This document shows, piece by piece, positions 1 through 6,228 of a stretch of DNA of 7,898 bases. The DNA lies in assembly GCA_002483395.1 (NCBI GenBank), contig DLHV01000214.1:9670-17567 (forward strand). Reading direction: 5' to 3'. This DNA is from Chloracidobacterium sp. UBA7659 (GTDB lineage: Bacteria; Acidobacteriota; Blastocatellia; Pyrinomonadales; Pyrinomonadaceae). The number at the start of each line of letters is the position of its first letter. The first letter of the stretch is position 1. The notes beneath the pieces are model-generated. The model did not search any database. It had not been told where the DNA came from and worked only from the letters and a program-made list of their open reading frames with translations. Position numbers and translations under genes: made by a program.

Positions 1-267
1 CTCAAGGTTTTTGACCTGCCGCCGAACACCGAAACTCATCGCGGGCCCGTCTGGACACCTGACAGCCTGGGGATAACGATGATAGTTGCACAGGGCGAGA
101 ATCTCAACCTTTGGCTCCAACCGGTGGACGGAGGCGCTCCGAAGCAGATCTCGACCTTTGATAGTCCGGTTCTTTACCGGCGTCAGTACTCCCGCGATGG
201 AAAGCGCGTCGCCATCGTCCGTGGCGAGGGAATCGGCAACGCGATCATGATAACCGGCTTTAGATAA
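1..267 (+). CDS. C-terminal tail of a WD40/TolB-like beta-propeller protein (5' end outside window)
   Basis: The frame is open from the first base to a TAA at 265-267, so only the last 88 residues are seen. They read as beta-propeller blades: VWTPDS, LNLWLQPVDGGAPKQIS and YSRDGKRVAIVRG match the repeating pattern W(T/S)xDG, then a strand, then xPxDGGxPKQxT of PD40/TolB-like repeats. The protein stops just after a last strand (AIMITGFR). In Acidobacteriota this kind of tail often closes serine/threonine kinases or winged-helix regulators that carry a C-terminal propeller, but the effector domain lies outside the window, so the full function cannot be named. Propellers of this sort usually bind ligands or proteins, often in the periplasm. 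An internal ATG at position 79 is not a credible start because it falls within a blade. The gene converges on carA with a 25-base gap that shows no clear terminator. Confidence 0.75.
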   Translation, partial: LKVFDLPPNTETHRGPVWTPDSLGITMIVAQGENLNLWLQPVDGGAPKQISTFDSPVLYRRQYSRDGKRVAIVRGEGIGNAIMITGFR

Positions 268-292
268 TAGCCCTGTATGAAATGCGGGCGCT

Positions 293-1468
293 TCACGTTT
301 TCATCAGCTCAATAAAACGCTCAAACAGATACTCTGAATCGTGCGGCCCCGGAGCGGATTCGGGGTGATATTGGACAGAAAATATCGGCAGCGATTTGTG
401 CCGCAAACCGGCGACGGTTTTGTCGTTGAGGTTTACGTGGGTGATTTCCACGTCGGCAGGCAGGCTTTCCTCGGCGACGGCGAAGCCGTGGTTGTGGGCG
501 GTGATTTCGATTCGGCCGGTGGTCAGGTCTTTGATTGGCTGGTTGCCGCCGCGGTGGCCGAATTTTAATTTATACGTTTTGCCGCCGAAAGCTTCGCCGA
601 GCAACTGATGGCCTAGGCAGATGCCGAAGATCGGCACTCGAGTTTCAGTGAGTTTCTCGATCTCTTCGACAACCCTTGTCATCGAGGCCGGGTCGCCCGG
701 GCCGTTGGAGAGGAAGATGCCGTCCGGCTGCAGGGCTATTGCGTCCTCGGCTGAGGTGTCCGCCGGGACGACGGTGATGCGGCAGCCGAATTTGGAGAAT
801 TCGCGAAGGCTGTTCGTCTTAACGCCGAAATCGAAGGCGACGACGTGGTATCTCGGTTCAGACACACCCGTCGCAGACACACTCTCTACCGGTCGTGTTT
901 CCGCCTTGTACTCGAACTTCGGTTCAGACACACTCCCTACAGGTGTTTCCGCCTTGTACTCGAACGATTCTTCGACCGTCACAGCAGAGGCCAGCTCGCG
1001 GTTGTTCATTGGCGGCGATTCCAGAACTTTAGCCAGAAGGCTTTCGGTGTCGAGATCGACGGTTGAGATCGCCGCTCTCATGGCTCCCTTGTCGCGGATA
1101 TGTCGGACCAGAGCACGAGTATCGATATGTTCTAGGCCGACGATGTTGTTTCGCACAAGATAAGAATCAAGCGTCTCGGTCGCACGCCAATTAGACGCAA
1201 TTCGGCTCGCTTCCCGTACGACAAATCCCTCAACCCACGGCCGCCGCGATTCGACGTCCTCTTCGTTGACGCCGTAATTGCCGATCAGCGGATATGTCAT
1301 GCAAACGATCTGCCCGGCATAACTGGGGTCTGTCAGGATCTCCTGGTAACCGCTCATCGACGTGTTGAATACCATCTCGCCGAACGTCTCCCCATCAGCG
1401 CCAAAAGACGCACCATGAAAGGTGCGCCCGTCTTCGAGTACCAAAATCGCTTTCTTCGGTAAATTCAT
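293..1468 (-). CDS. carA: Carbamoyl-phosphate synthase small (glutaminase) subunit
   Basis: CarA hydrolyses glutamine and channels ammonia to the large subunit CarB, making carbamoyl phosphate for pyrimidine and arginine synthesis in the cytoplasm. The 391-residue product has the CPSase small-chain N-domain (about 5-150; [44 protein letters not shown]). A class I glutamine amidotransferase domain follows (about 208-390), with SNGPGDP at 254-260, the nucleophile Cys284 in GICLGHQ, and His368/Glu370 in QYHPES. All catalytic residues are present, so it should be active. The linker between the domains, about residues 170-206, carries two tandem copies of a KAET(R)PVxSVSEP repeat, which I do not expect in CarA; a related copy occurs in the saccharopine dehydrogenase gene of this window. 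The start is ATG at 1468, with no obvious Shine-Dalgarno. It lies downstream of lepB on the same strand, separated by a 168-base repeat region. No carB is visible. Confidence 0.97.
   Translation of the reverse strand: MNLPKKAILVLEDGRTFHGASFGADGETFGEMVFNTSMSGYQEILTDPSYAGQIVCMTYPLIGNYGVNEEDVESRRPWVEGFVVREASRIASNWRATETLDSYLVRNNIVGLEHIDTRALVRHIRDKGAMRAAISTVDLDTESLLAKVLESPPMNNRELASAVTVEESFEYKAETPVGSVSEPKFEYKAETRPVESVSATGVSEPRYHVVAFDFGVKTNSLREFSKFGCRITVVPADTSAEDAIALQPDGIFLSNGPGDPASMTRVVEEIEKLTETRVPIFGICLGHQLLGEAFGGKTYKLKFGHRGGNQPIKDLTTGRIEITAHNHGFAVAEESLPADVEITHVNLNDKTVAGLRHKSLPIFSVQYHPESAPGPHDSEYLFERFIELMKT
855..965 (-). repeat. Tandem in-frame coding repeat inside carA (two diverged copies)
   Basis: Two direct copies lie at 855-917 (63 nt) and 921-965 (45 nt), 66 nt apart start to start. 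Both begin ggttcagacacac and end gtttccgccttgtactcgaac on the plus strand. The first holds an extra 15-nt block (a second gacacac-type segment) and one extra arginine codon; the length difference is 18 nt, so the frame is kept. On the coding strand they give [16 protein letters not shown] and [22 protein letters not shown]. The core at 878-907 matches 29 of 30 bases of a copy at 7158-7187 in another gene. The core contains the palindrome ACCGGT flanked by ACAC and GTGT. Confidence 0.85.
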
Positions 1469-1477
1469 CTGAGTAGA

Positions 1478-1632
1478 TTTTAACGCAAAGTCGCAAAGTC
1501 GCTAAGCGGCAAAGGAGGAAGCGAAAAATATTCTCGTAAGGACATAACTGAATAGACAGTATCGATTTTTGTTTGCACTCTTGTTGAAAATCTTTCTTTG
1601 CGTCTCCGCGACTTGGCGTCTTTGCGTTAAAA
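1478..1632. repeat. Imperfect inverted repeat (cgcaaag-type) between lepB and carA
   Basis: The left arm starts TTTTAACGCAAAG (1478-1490) and the right arm is its exact reverse complement (1620-1632). Extended to 25 nt (1478-1502 against 1608-1632) the arms agree at 23 positions, and weaker similarity (AG..GCAAAG) runs further inward to about 40 nt per arm. The centre, about 1530-1590, is AT-rich and non-coding. The element fills almost the whole lepB-carA gap and ends 4 bases before the lepB stop codon. The arms are themselves built from near-repeats of cgcaaag/cgctaag. This has the form of a small non-autonomous palindromic or MITE-like dispersed repeat; copies elsewhere cannot be seen from this window. 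If transcribed with lepB it would fold into a long hairpin that could affect carA readthrough or mRNA stability. Confidence 0.75.
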
Positions 1633-1636
1633 GATC

Positions 1637-2341
1637 CTACTGATCCTCGTCCTCGGCGCGAAGGTCTTCGATCTTTGGCTTTTCCGGCAGATCGTATTCG
1701 CCGTGCTCTAGAAACCCTACGTTCGACGGTTTCCAATATCTAAAGAAAGCCTTGCCGTAAATATATTTTTCAGGAACCAGTCCCCAAACCCGTGAATCCG
1801 ACGAATTATCGCGGTTGTCGCCCATCACAAAATAATAGTGCTGGTCCACAGCTTTTATGACGTTGTCACGCAAGTTCTGATTATGGATGGTATCCAGATA
1901 CGGTTCGTTCAGCTCTTTGCCGTCAATATAAACCTTGCCGTTTCGCACCTCGACGGTTTCGCCCGGAAGTCCGATGATCCGTTTGACGTAGCTTTTGTCC
2001 GGGTCACTCGGATACCAAAAAACGACAATGTCGCCGCGGTCGAGGTGGCCCCAGCTTATGCTCTTGAATTTGTAGTAGACGAGCTTGTTGACAAGCAGCC
2101 GCTCACCGTCATGAAGCTGCGGCAGCATCGATGTGCCTTCGACGACCACCGGCTGAACGGCAAACACGCCGAACAGAATAAAAACGACAATTATCAGGAA
2201 GACATCACGAAGGAGCCGCAGACTCTCCGTCCACAAGCCCTGCCTGGATTCGCGGCCAAGCCGTACGACTTCGACATCCGGATCGTCCTCGGCTGCAACC
2301 ATTCCAAAGTCGATTTGGTTTTTCTTTCGAAAATCGAACAT
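1637..2341 (-). CDS. lepB: Signal peptidase I
   Basis: This membrane-bound serine protease cleaves signal peptides from exported proteins on the outer face of the cytoplasmic membrane. Numbered from the ATG at 2341, a cytoplasmic stretch of about 45 residues precedes one membrane segment (about 47-64, DVFLIIVVFILFGVFAV). The Ser-Lys dyad is Ser71 in VEGTSMLPQL and Lys120 in SYVKRIIGLPGE. The conserved box GDNRDNSSDSR is at 174-184. GHLDRGDIVVF and the C-terminal WGLVPEKYIYGKAFFRYW are also typical of the family. The protein ends with a charged tail. A TTG at 2350 would add three residues; I chose the ATG because MFDFRKK reads as a natural N-terminus, but neither start has a convincing Shine-Dalgarno. 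A perfect TTGACA hexamer upstream supplies a likely promoter, giving a leader of about 60 nt. carA follows downstream on the same strand beyond an inverted repeat. Confidence 0.96.
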   Translation of the reverse strand: MFDFRKKNQIDFGMVAAEDDPDVEVVRLGRESRQGLWTESLRLLRDVFLIIVVFILFGVFAVQPVVVEGTSMLPQLHDGERLLVNKLVYYKFKSISWGHLDRGDIVVFWYPSDPDKSYVKRIIGLPGETVEVRNGKVYIDGKELNEPYLDTIHNQNLRDNVIKAVDQHYYFVMGDNRDNSSDSRVWGLVPEKYIYGKAFFRYWKPSNVGFLEHGEYDLPEKPKIEDLRAEDEDQ

Positions 2342-2407
2342 AATCAACAAAACTATTTGATGCCGCAGGCTTACCGCGCGGCTGGCACAAACCTCGCCAA
2401 CATAGAA

Positions 2408-2435
2408 ATTAACTTTACGGGCAGGGTTTTGTCAA
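2408..2435 (-). promoter_or_regulatory. Candidate sigma-70 promoter of lepB
   Basis: On the minus strand a perfect -35 TTGACA (2435-2430) is followed after 16 nt by GTTAAT (2413-2408), which matches four of six bases of the -10 consensus. Transcription would start near 2400, about 60 nt before the lepB ATG. No competing promoter of this quality is visible in the gap. This is inferred from consensus only. Confidence 0.5.
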
Positions 2436-2474
2436 AGGAATTTAAACGCAGAGACGAGGGATACAGAAAGGAAG

Positions 2475-2584
2475 AAAATTTATCCACAGACAAACAGATG
2501 GACACCGACGAATAAACGATTAGCTTATTTGCTTTACTATCTGTGTTTATCCTTGCTTTATCTGTGTTCATCTGTGGTAAAACT
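2475..2584. repeat. Imperfect inverted repeat (CCACAGATGAACA-type) between lepB and the aminotransferase
   Basis: The left arm contains TTTATCCACAGACAAACAG (2479-2497) and the right arm, read in reverse complement, TTTTACCACAGATGAACACAG (2564-2584). The inner part of the left arm (GACGAATAAAC) also aligns with a second unit in the right arm (AAGGATAAACACAGATAG, reverse complement). The right arm therefore holds two near-copies of the ATCTGTGTT(C/T)ATC unit, at 2539-2552 and 2559-2572. The sequence carries no credible gene; frames running through it give low-complexity products such as NTDKARINTD. It differs in sequence from the 1478-1632 element, so two repeat families lie within 1.1 kb. It separates the divergent lepB and aminotransferase genes. 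Confidence 0.6.
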
Positions 2585-2606
2585 CCCCCCTGTGATAACG
2601 AAATAT

Positions 2607-3731
2607 ATGAATACAAAAATCCGCTCGCTATTCCCGGCGGCGAACAAGTACACATACCTCAACAGCGCCGCGGTTTCGCCTATCCCGACGACCGCGATCG
2701 AAGCTGTCAACGTCCAACTGAACGACGTGGCCGAAAACGGCTCGAACAATTACAACGACTGGATCGCCACAAAAAACCGCGCGCGCGCCCTCGTTGCCGG
2801 GATGCTAGGTGTGCGGTCCGAACAGATCGCATTCATGCGAAACACATCCGATGGGTTTGCGTCTGTCGCCAATGGGCTCAGTTGGCAGAATGGCGACAAC
2901 ATCGTCAGCTTCGAACGCGAGTTCCCGGCGAACTTCTACCCATGGCGGATGGTTCGTGACCGTTTCGGCGTCGAATTGCGACTTTGCGGGGAAACGAACG
3001 GACGTGTCGATATCGACGAAATGATCTCGATGATCGACGCGAAAACCAAGCTTGTCGCTATAAGCGCCGTTCAATACGCTTCCGGTTTTAAGGCCGATCT
3101 GGAACGCATCGGCCGCGCGGCGAGGGATGTTGACGCGTTGTTCGCGGTCGATATAATTCAGGGCCTTGGTGCGATGGGCTTTGACCTACCCGCGCAGTAT
3201 GTTGATATTGCGTCCGGGGCAAGCCACAAATGGCTCTGCGCGCCCGAAGGCTGCGGCATTTTGTATATGTCGGACCGGGCAAGAGATCGTGTTGAGCCGA
3301 CGTTTGTCGGATGGATCAGCGTCGAGACGCCCTGGGACTTCGTTGACCGCGACCAGCCTTTTAAGCCCAACGCTTTAGCTATGGAAAGCGGCACAGGTGC
3401 GTCCGCCCTTTTTTACGGTCTGGAACAAAGCCTGAAACTGCTGCACGAAACTGGCTTGGCGAAGATCGACGCTTATTTGGAGGATTTGACGGACGAACTA
3501 TGCCACCGTGTAGCAGAGAAGAACTATGACATCGTCAGCTCCCGCGAGAAAGGCGAAAAGTCGGCGATCGTCTGCATAAAGCATCGCGGCGGTATCGACT
3601 GTAGCCAGATCGCGGAACAGCTACAAAACGAGGGAGTAATCGTCAGCCCACGCAACGACCGGCTGCGCATCGCACCGCATTTTTATAATAATCTGGAAGA
3701 TATCGAGCGGCTTGTAAATGCCTTACCTTAA
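2607..3731 (+). CDS. Class V (fold type I) PLP-dependent aminotransferase
   Basis: A 374-residue enzyme of the cysteine desulfurase / isopenicillin-N epimerase-like class V family, expected to be cytoplasmic and to use pyridoxal phosphate. TYLNSAAVSPIP (16-27) is the usual N-terminal substrate loop. RNTSDGFASVANGL (78-91) binds the cofactor phosphate. Asp182 and Gln185 in FAVDIIQGLG hold the pyridine ring, and Lys208 in GASHKWLCAPEGCG is the Schiff-base lysine. The C-terminal small domain ends with IVSPRNDRLRIAPHFYNNLEDIERLV. I see no catalytic-cysteine loop of the SufS or IscS kind; the matching segment reads ESGTGASALFYG. So it is probably not a true sulfur donor, and its substrate is unknown. 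The start is the ATG at 2607. The frame continues upstream to a TTG at 2529, but that stretch is translated inverted repeat and was excluded. No Shine-Dalgarno is evident. The gene is divergent from lepB and converges on vapC 25 bases away. Confidence 0.88.
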   Translation: MNTKIRSLFPAANKYTYLNSAAVSPIPTTAIEAVNVQLNDVAENGSNNYNDWIATKNRARALVAGMLGVRSEQIAFMRNTSDGFASVANGLSWQNGDNIVSFEREFPANFYPWRMVRDRFGVELRLCGETNGRVDIDEMISMIDAKTKLVAISAVQYASGFKADLERIGRAARDVDALFAVDIIQGLGAMGFDLPAQYVDIASGASHKWLCAPEGCGILYMSDRARDRVEPTFVGWISVETPWDFVDRDQPFKPNALAMESGTGASALFYGLEQSLKLLHETGLAKIDAYLEDLTDELCHRVAEKNYDIVSSREKGEKSAIVCIKHRGGIDCSQIAEQLQNEGVIVSPRNDRLRIAPHFYNNLEDIERLVNALP

Positions 3732-3756
3732 CGATGATTGCCAATTTACATCGAAG

Positions 3757-4173
3757 CTACAGATCGCCAAGCCACAACAGATGTTTTCGCATCGGGGTTC
3801 CCTCAAGTGCTTTATAGAAATTAGCATCGGCAGTAACAAAGGCGCATGACAGAATCACCGCTAAAGTCAGGTAGGTCCAATCATAAACAGTTTGCCCCGA
3901 CAACTCAGCTCCGATATAGGCGGCGGTGAGCAAATCTTTATGCGATTGAAGATTAATTTCGTGCTTTGTGAATTCGGCGACTATCTTTCGGCCCTCAACG
4001 GACGTAATTTCGCCACGGCGAACCTTCTTCCAAATGATGCTGCCGAATTCTGGCACAATCAATTCGGGTGCAAAAAGCTCAAACGATCCCTCGAGAAGCT
4101 TCTCTGCAATATCGTTTAAGTGTTCGCCGATATACCATTTGACCGCCACGCTTGCATCGACAACGATAATCAC
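3757..4173 (-). CDS. vapC: VapC-family PIN-domain toxin (ribonuclease)
   Basis: Toxin of a type II toxin-antitoxin pair, expected to be a Mg2+-dependent RNase that blocks translation by cutting tRNA or rRNA when not bound by its antitoxin. The 138 residues cover a whole PIN domain. The four acidic active-site residues are Asp6 (IIVVDASVAVKW), Glu42 (LIVPEFGSIIWKKVRRGEI), Asp98 (TVYDWTYLTLA) and Asp116 (FVTADANFYKAL), so the toxin looks intact. The start is GTG at 4173, which overlaps the antitoxin stop as GTGA (4170-4173), a sign of translational coupling. The order antitoxin-toxin on one transcript fits VapBC/FitAB operons. The RNA target cannot be read from sequence. The gene converges on the aminotransferase. 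Confidence 0.92.
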   Translation of the reverse strand: MIIVVDASVAVKWYIGEHLNDIAEKLLEGSFELFAPELIVPEFGSIIWKKVRRGEITSVEGRKIVAEFTKHEINLQSHKDLLTAAYIGAELSGQTVYDWTYLTLAVILSCAFVTADANFYKALEGTPMRKHLLWLGDL

Positions 4174-4403
4174 CTCGCACGATCCTCTCTAAGAAGTTCG
4201 GCGCTGTCCGTGTGATTTCGGTTTTTTAGCGATGCTTTGATTCGGCGGGCAGCCTCCAATGTCGAAAGCCGCTTGGGCAGTTCCGCGGCTTCATTCAGGA
4301 TAACCTGCATTTCTGACTGCAGCGATCTGTGGTTGCCGGTTGCCCGTTTCTTCAATCGATCAAGAATATTTGTGTCGATATCCCTTACAAGTACGTTGGG
4401 CAT
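4170..4403 (-). CDS. vapB: FitA/VapB-type ribbon-helix-helix antitoxin
   Basis: A 77-residue antitoxin partner of the downstream PIN toxin. Residues 1-42 form a ribbon-helix-helix DNA-binding domain of the FitA/Arc type: strand PNVLVRDI, helix ILDRLKKRATGNH, then RSLQSEMQVILNEA, with the characteristic NHRSLQSEM turn into helix two. The rest (LSTLEAARRIKASLKNRN, charged tail) should wrap the toxin and fill its active site. Translation starts at an ATG with a perfect GGAGG (4411-4415) 7 nt upstream. A palindrome just beyond the ribosome site (4418-4436) is the likely operator for autorepression by the VapBC complex. The stop codon overlaps the toxin start. The sequence looks FitA-like rather than AbrB-like. 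Confidence 0.88.
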   Translation of the reverse strand: MPNVLVRDIDTNILDRLKKRATGNHRSLQSEMQVILNEAAELPKRLSTLEAARRIKASLKNRNHTDSAELLREDRAR

Positions 4404-4410
4404 AGATAAT

Positions 4411-4436
4411 CCTCCAATGCTTTCATAATGATAGCA
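4411..4436 (-). promoter_or_regulatory. vapBC operator palindrome plus Shine-Dalgarno
   Basis: The 19-nt sequence TGCTTTCATAATGATAGCA (plus strand, 4418-4436) is a near-perfect palindrome: the half sites TGCT-n-TCAT and ATGA-n-AGCA pair at every position except one in each half and the central base. It lies 2 nt upstream of the GGAGG at 4411-4415 and contains CATTAT on the coding strand, a possible -10. Ribbon-helix-helix antitoxins usually bind such inverted repeats over their own promoter, so this is a good operator candidate. No convincing -35 was found. Confidence 0.6.
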
Positions 4437-4511
4437 CAGCCGATGAAAGATTGCGATAGCGGAAGAGGACTTCAGCGAAACGGCGCGCCAGATCGACAGT
4501 CAGTCACCGTC

Positions 4512-5258
4512 TCATTCGCTCAAGCCGTCCAGATTCAAGCGAGTGAGCCCACCTGCGTCGGAATAAGCAGTCCGGGTCGCGCGTTTTTGCTCGCGAAAGC
4601 GGAAGAAAACGAAGCCCGTAATTATTCCAAGGAAAATGGAAAGGCCAAGACCGCTGGCGATCCAGAGCACGGTGGAGATAAAGATGTCGCGCGTCGTGTT
4701 TACAAAATACCTCTCTAACTTTTTAAGCAGATACGGGTCTTCGCCGAGCCACTGGACCGTCTTTTGGTATTTGACCTCGTCCAAAAGCGAGTTTGCGGCC
4801 GTCTCGTTCGTAGCGTCGAAAACAAACGTGTTGTTGTTTCCGATACGGCGGTAAACGACAGAGGGCGTTTGCGGCGTGCCTGCAAGATGCTGCTGAAATT
4901 TCGCGTCGGCGTCGCTTGAACTTTGCGGACTAGTAAATTCGACGATAAGCAGCTTGCCCACCGGATACACGGCCGTTACGGCTTCGGTCCCGGCCGAAAA
5001 ATCGATCAGATCGAGCACCGGCTGGCTGCCAAGCGCGTTTTTCAGGTCTTGCGGGTTATTGGCAAAAGTTGCCCCATTCCTGGTGTTTTCCCAATCGGGA
5101 AGGTGTTTGATCAAAACCGGAATGCCCTCATCGGAAACTTCCTGACTTTTCGCTTTCGGCTCGGTTTGAGGTTGGGCCGCTGCGGCAATCATACCCAAAA
5201 GGAACACGCCGATCAGGAGCACGGAAATAAATGCCTTTTTTCGAACCATCTCAATCAT
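4512..5258 (-). CDS. Unrecognised exported protein with C-terminal membrane anchor
   Basis: I do not recognise this 248-residue protein. The N-terminus is a classical signal peptide: MVRKK, hydrophobic FISVLLIGVFLLGMIAAAA (about 10-28), with likely cleavage near AAAAQ-P. A soluble extracytoplasmic region follows (about 30-188). It contains NTRNGATFANNPQDLKNALGSQPVLDLI, a strand-rich TAVYPVGKLLIVEFTSPQ, a helix ADAKFQQHL, and VVYRRIGNNNTFVFDA. A single membrane segment at about 192-219 (DIFISTVLWIASGLGLSIFLGIITGFVFF) ends with FRFREQKR, so the C-terminus should be cytoplasmic. The alternating pattern suggests two small alpha/beta modules that assess a quantity, but this is a guess. The start is ATG at 5258, preceded by GGTGAT 7 nt upstream; a second ATG at 5249 is possible. 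A promoter candidate lies at 5300-5328. The gene is divergent from the ECF sigma factor; a functional link is possible but unproven. Confidence 0.8.
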   Translation of the reverse strand: MIEMVRKKAFISVLLIGVFLLGMIAAAAQPQTEPKAKSQEVSDEGIPVLIKHLPDWENTRNGATFANNPQDLKNALGSQPVLDLIDFSAGTEAVTAVYPVGKLLIVEFTSPQSSSDADAKFQQHLAGTPQTPSVVYRRIGNNNTFVFDATNETAANSLLDEVKYQKTVQWLGEDPYLLKKLERYFVNTTRDIFISTVLWIASGLGLSIFLGIITGFVFFRFREQKRATRTAYSDAGGLTRLNLDGLSE

Positions 5259-5299
5259 TCGAGATCACCGGAATACCGTGTGCGGAAGTTGGAATTAAG

Positions 5300-5328
5300 A
5301 TAGTAGCATTATGGAAATAGAACGACAA
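5300..5328 (-). promoter_or_regulatory. Candidate sigma-70 promoter of the exported protein gene
   Basis: On the minus strand TTGTCG (5328-5323) and TACTAT (5305-5300) each match four of six consensus bases and are separated by exactly 17 nt. Transcription would begin near 5293, leaving a leader of about 35 nt before the ATG at 5258. Consensus-based inference only. Confidence 0.4.
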
Positions 5329-5490
5329 TAGTGACATGTTTTCGTACACACCAAATCGTATACTGAAAAGCGCGGGTGATACACGCTTTGGTTTGAATCT
5401 ACGCTTGGATGTCCGGCGAATATGAAAGTATGCCTGTAAAAACGCAACTAATTACTTCGAATTTCGTTATTAATTTCAATCAAACTCGGT

Positions 5491-5506
5491 TTGGCACACC
5501 AATTGA
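5491..5506 (+). promoter_or_regulatory. Sigma-54-like promoter candidate upstream of the ECF sigma factor
   Basis: TTGGCAC at 5491-5497 and TTGA at 5503-5506 have the -24 GG and the -12 G exactly 12 nt apart, as in the consensus TGGCAC-N5-TTGC; the only core mismatch is A for C at the last base. Transcription would start near 5517, just ahead of the GGGGGA ribosome site (5520-5525), which gives a very short leader. An ordinary -35/-10 pair was not convincing here. No sigma-54 activator or binding site is visible. Confidence 0.3.
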
Positions 5507-5533
5507 TTAAGCATACGACGGGGGAACAACCGA

Positions 5534-6205
5534 ATGACAACCGAAACATTAGATTTTCCTGTTTTTCAGGGCGGACCGAGTAGCGAGGCTGCGACGAGTG
5601 CCTCGATCACCCAAGGATTTCTTACCGGCATTCCAAAGGCCAGGGACTTTGATCTGACGCAGGCGGCGGCGAAGGGCGATATGGCCGCCTTTGAAGAGAT
5701 CTACCAGCGGCACCACCGGCGTGTTTACTCGATCTGTCTGCGTATGCTGCAAAACGCCTTTGAGGCCGAAGACCTGACACAGGATGTTTTCATCCAGCTT
5801 TACCGCAAGGTTGGCAGCTTTCGCGGCGACTCGGCCTTTACGACATGGCTGCATCGCTTGACGGTCAACCAGGTCCTGATGCACTTCCGCAAAAGAAACG
5901 TAAAGTTCGAAAAAACGACCGAGGAAGGCGAAACGCCGGAACAGATCGTTGCCGGAACGGACAATCCGTTCAAGATGCAGATCGTCGATAAAATGGCGTT
6001 GGAAAATGCGATCGAACAGCTTCCGGCCGGCTACAAGAACGTCTTTGTCCTGCACGACGTCGAAGGCTTCGAGCATGAAGAAGTGGCCAGAATTCTCGGC
6101 TGCTCGGTCGGAACATCGAAATCGCAGCTTCACAAGGCGAGACTAAAACTGCGAAAACTTTTGAAGAAGAAAGCAAACCCGCGTCTCATTGGACTAAACG
6201 CTTAA
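5534..6205 (+). CDS. ECF (sigma-70 family, RpoE-like) RNA polymerase sigma factor
   Basis: An alternative sigma factor that would direct RNA polymerase to a specific set of promoters. Of 223 residues, about 1-42 are an unusual polar, Ser/Thr/Gly-rich N-terminal extension. Region 2 runs about 44-120: [24 protein letters not shown], then [38 protein letters not shown], the -10 melting and core-binding segment. A linker (121-150) leads to region 4 (155-210), where [48 protein letters not shown] holds the helix-turn-helix that reads the -35. Both regions are complete, so it should be functional. Most ECF factors are about 160-200 residues, so the extra length is mainly N-terminal. The start is ATG with GGGGGA 8 nt upstream. 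The gene is monocistronic: a strong terminator follows and no zinc-finger anti-sigma gene lies next to it, so its control must lie elsewhere or be transcriptional. Confidence 0.94.
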   Translation: MTTETLDFPVFQGGPSSEAATSASITQGFLTGIPKARDFDLTQAAAKGDMAAFEEIYQRHHRRVYSICLRMLQNAFEAEDLTQDVFIQLYRKVGSFRGDSAFTTWLHRLTVNQVLMHFRKRNVKFEKTTEEGETPEQIVAGTDNPFKMQIVDKMALENAIEQLPAGYKNVFVLHDVEGFEHEEVARILGCSVGTSKSQLHKARLKLRKLLKKKANPRLIGLNA

Positions 6206-6228
6206 TATATTTGAAATAATAGGTAACT

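Noticed and set aside
855..965. CRISPR-like direct repeats
   Set aside because: Only two copies, diverged, within a conserved coding gene and kept in frame; there are no spacers of uniform length.
621..1163. 180-residue plus-strand open frame opposite carA
   Set aside because: It is antisense to a complete CarA with all catalytic residues, has no ribosome site, and its product is Ser/Arg-rich with no recognisable domain.
1395..1736. 113-residue minus-strand frame spanning the lepB end, the repeat and the carA start
   Set aside because: It overlaps two real genes out of frame and is made largely of translated inverted repeat.
1838..2515. 225-residue plus-strand open frame opposite lepB
   Set aside because: It mirrors the full signal peptidase coding region and runs into the inverted repeat; no domain is seen.
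2529..2606. N-terminal extension of the aminotransferase from a TTG, giving a hydrophobic signal-like leader
   Set aside because: The extension is encoded by the repeat arm, starts at TTG without a ribosome site, and the family begins near MNTKIRSLFP.
2371..2655. 94-residue minus-strand frame across the second inverted repeat
   Set aside because: The peptide (NTDKARINTD and similar) is a translation of the dispersed repeat, and it overlaps the aminotransferase start antisense.
5367..5389. Small hairpin AAAGCG...CGCTTT upstream of the sigma factor
   Set aside because: A 6-bp stem with an 11-nt loop and no T-tract is too weak to call a regulatory element; overlapping ACCAAA/TTTGGT pairing is equally likely by chance.
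5549..6133. 194-residue minus-strand open frame opposite the sigma factor
   Set aside because: The sigma factor frame is unmistakable, and this shadow has no start signal or motif.
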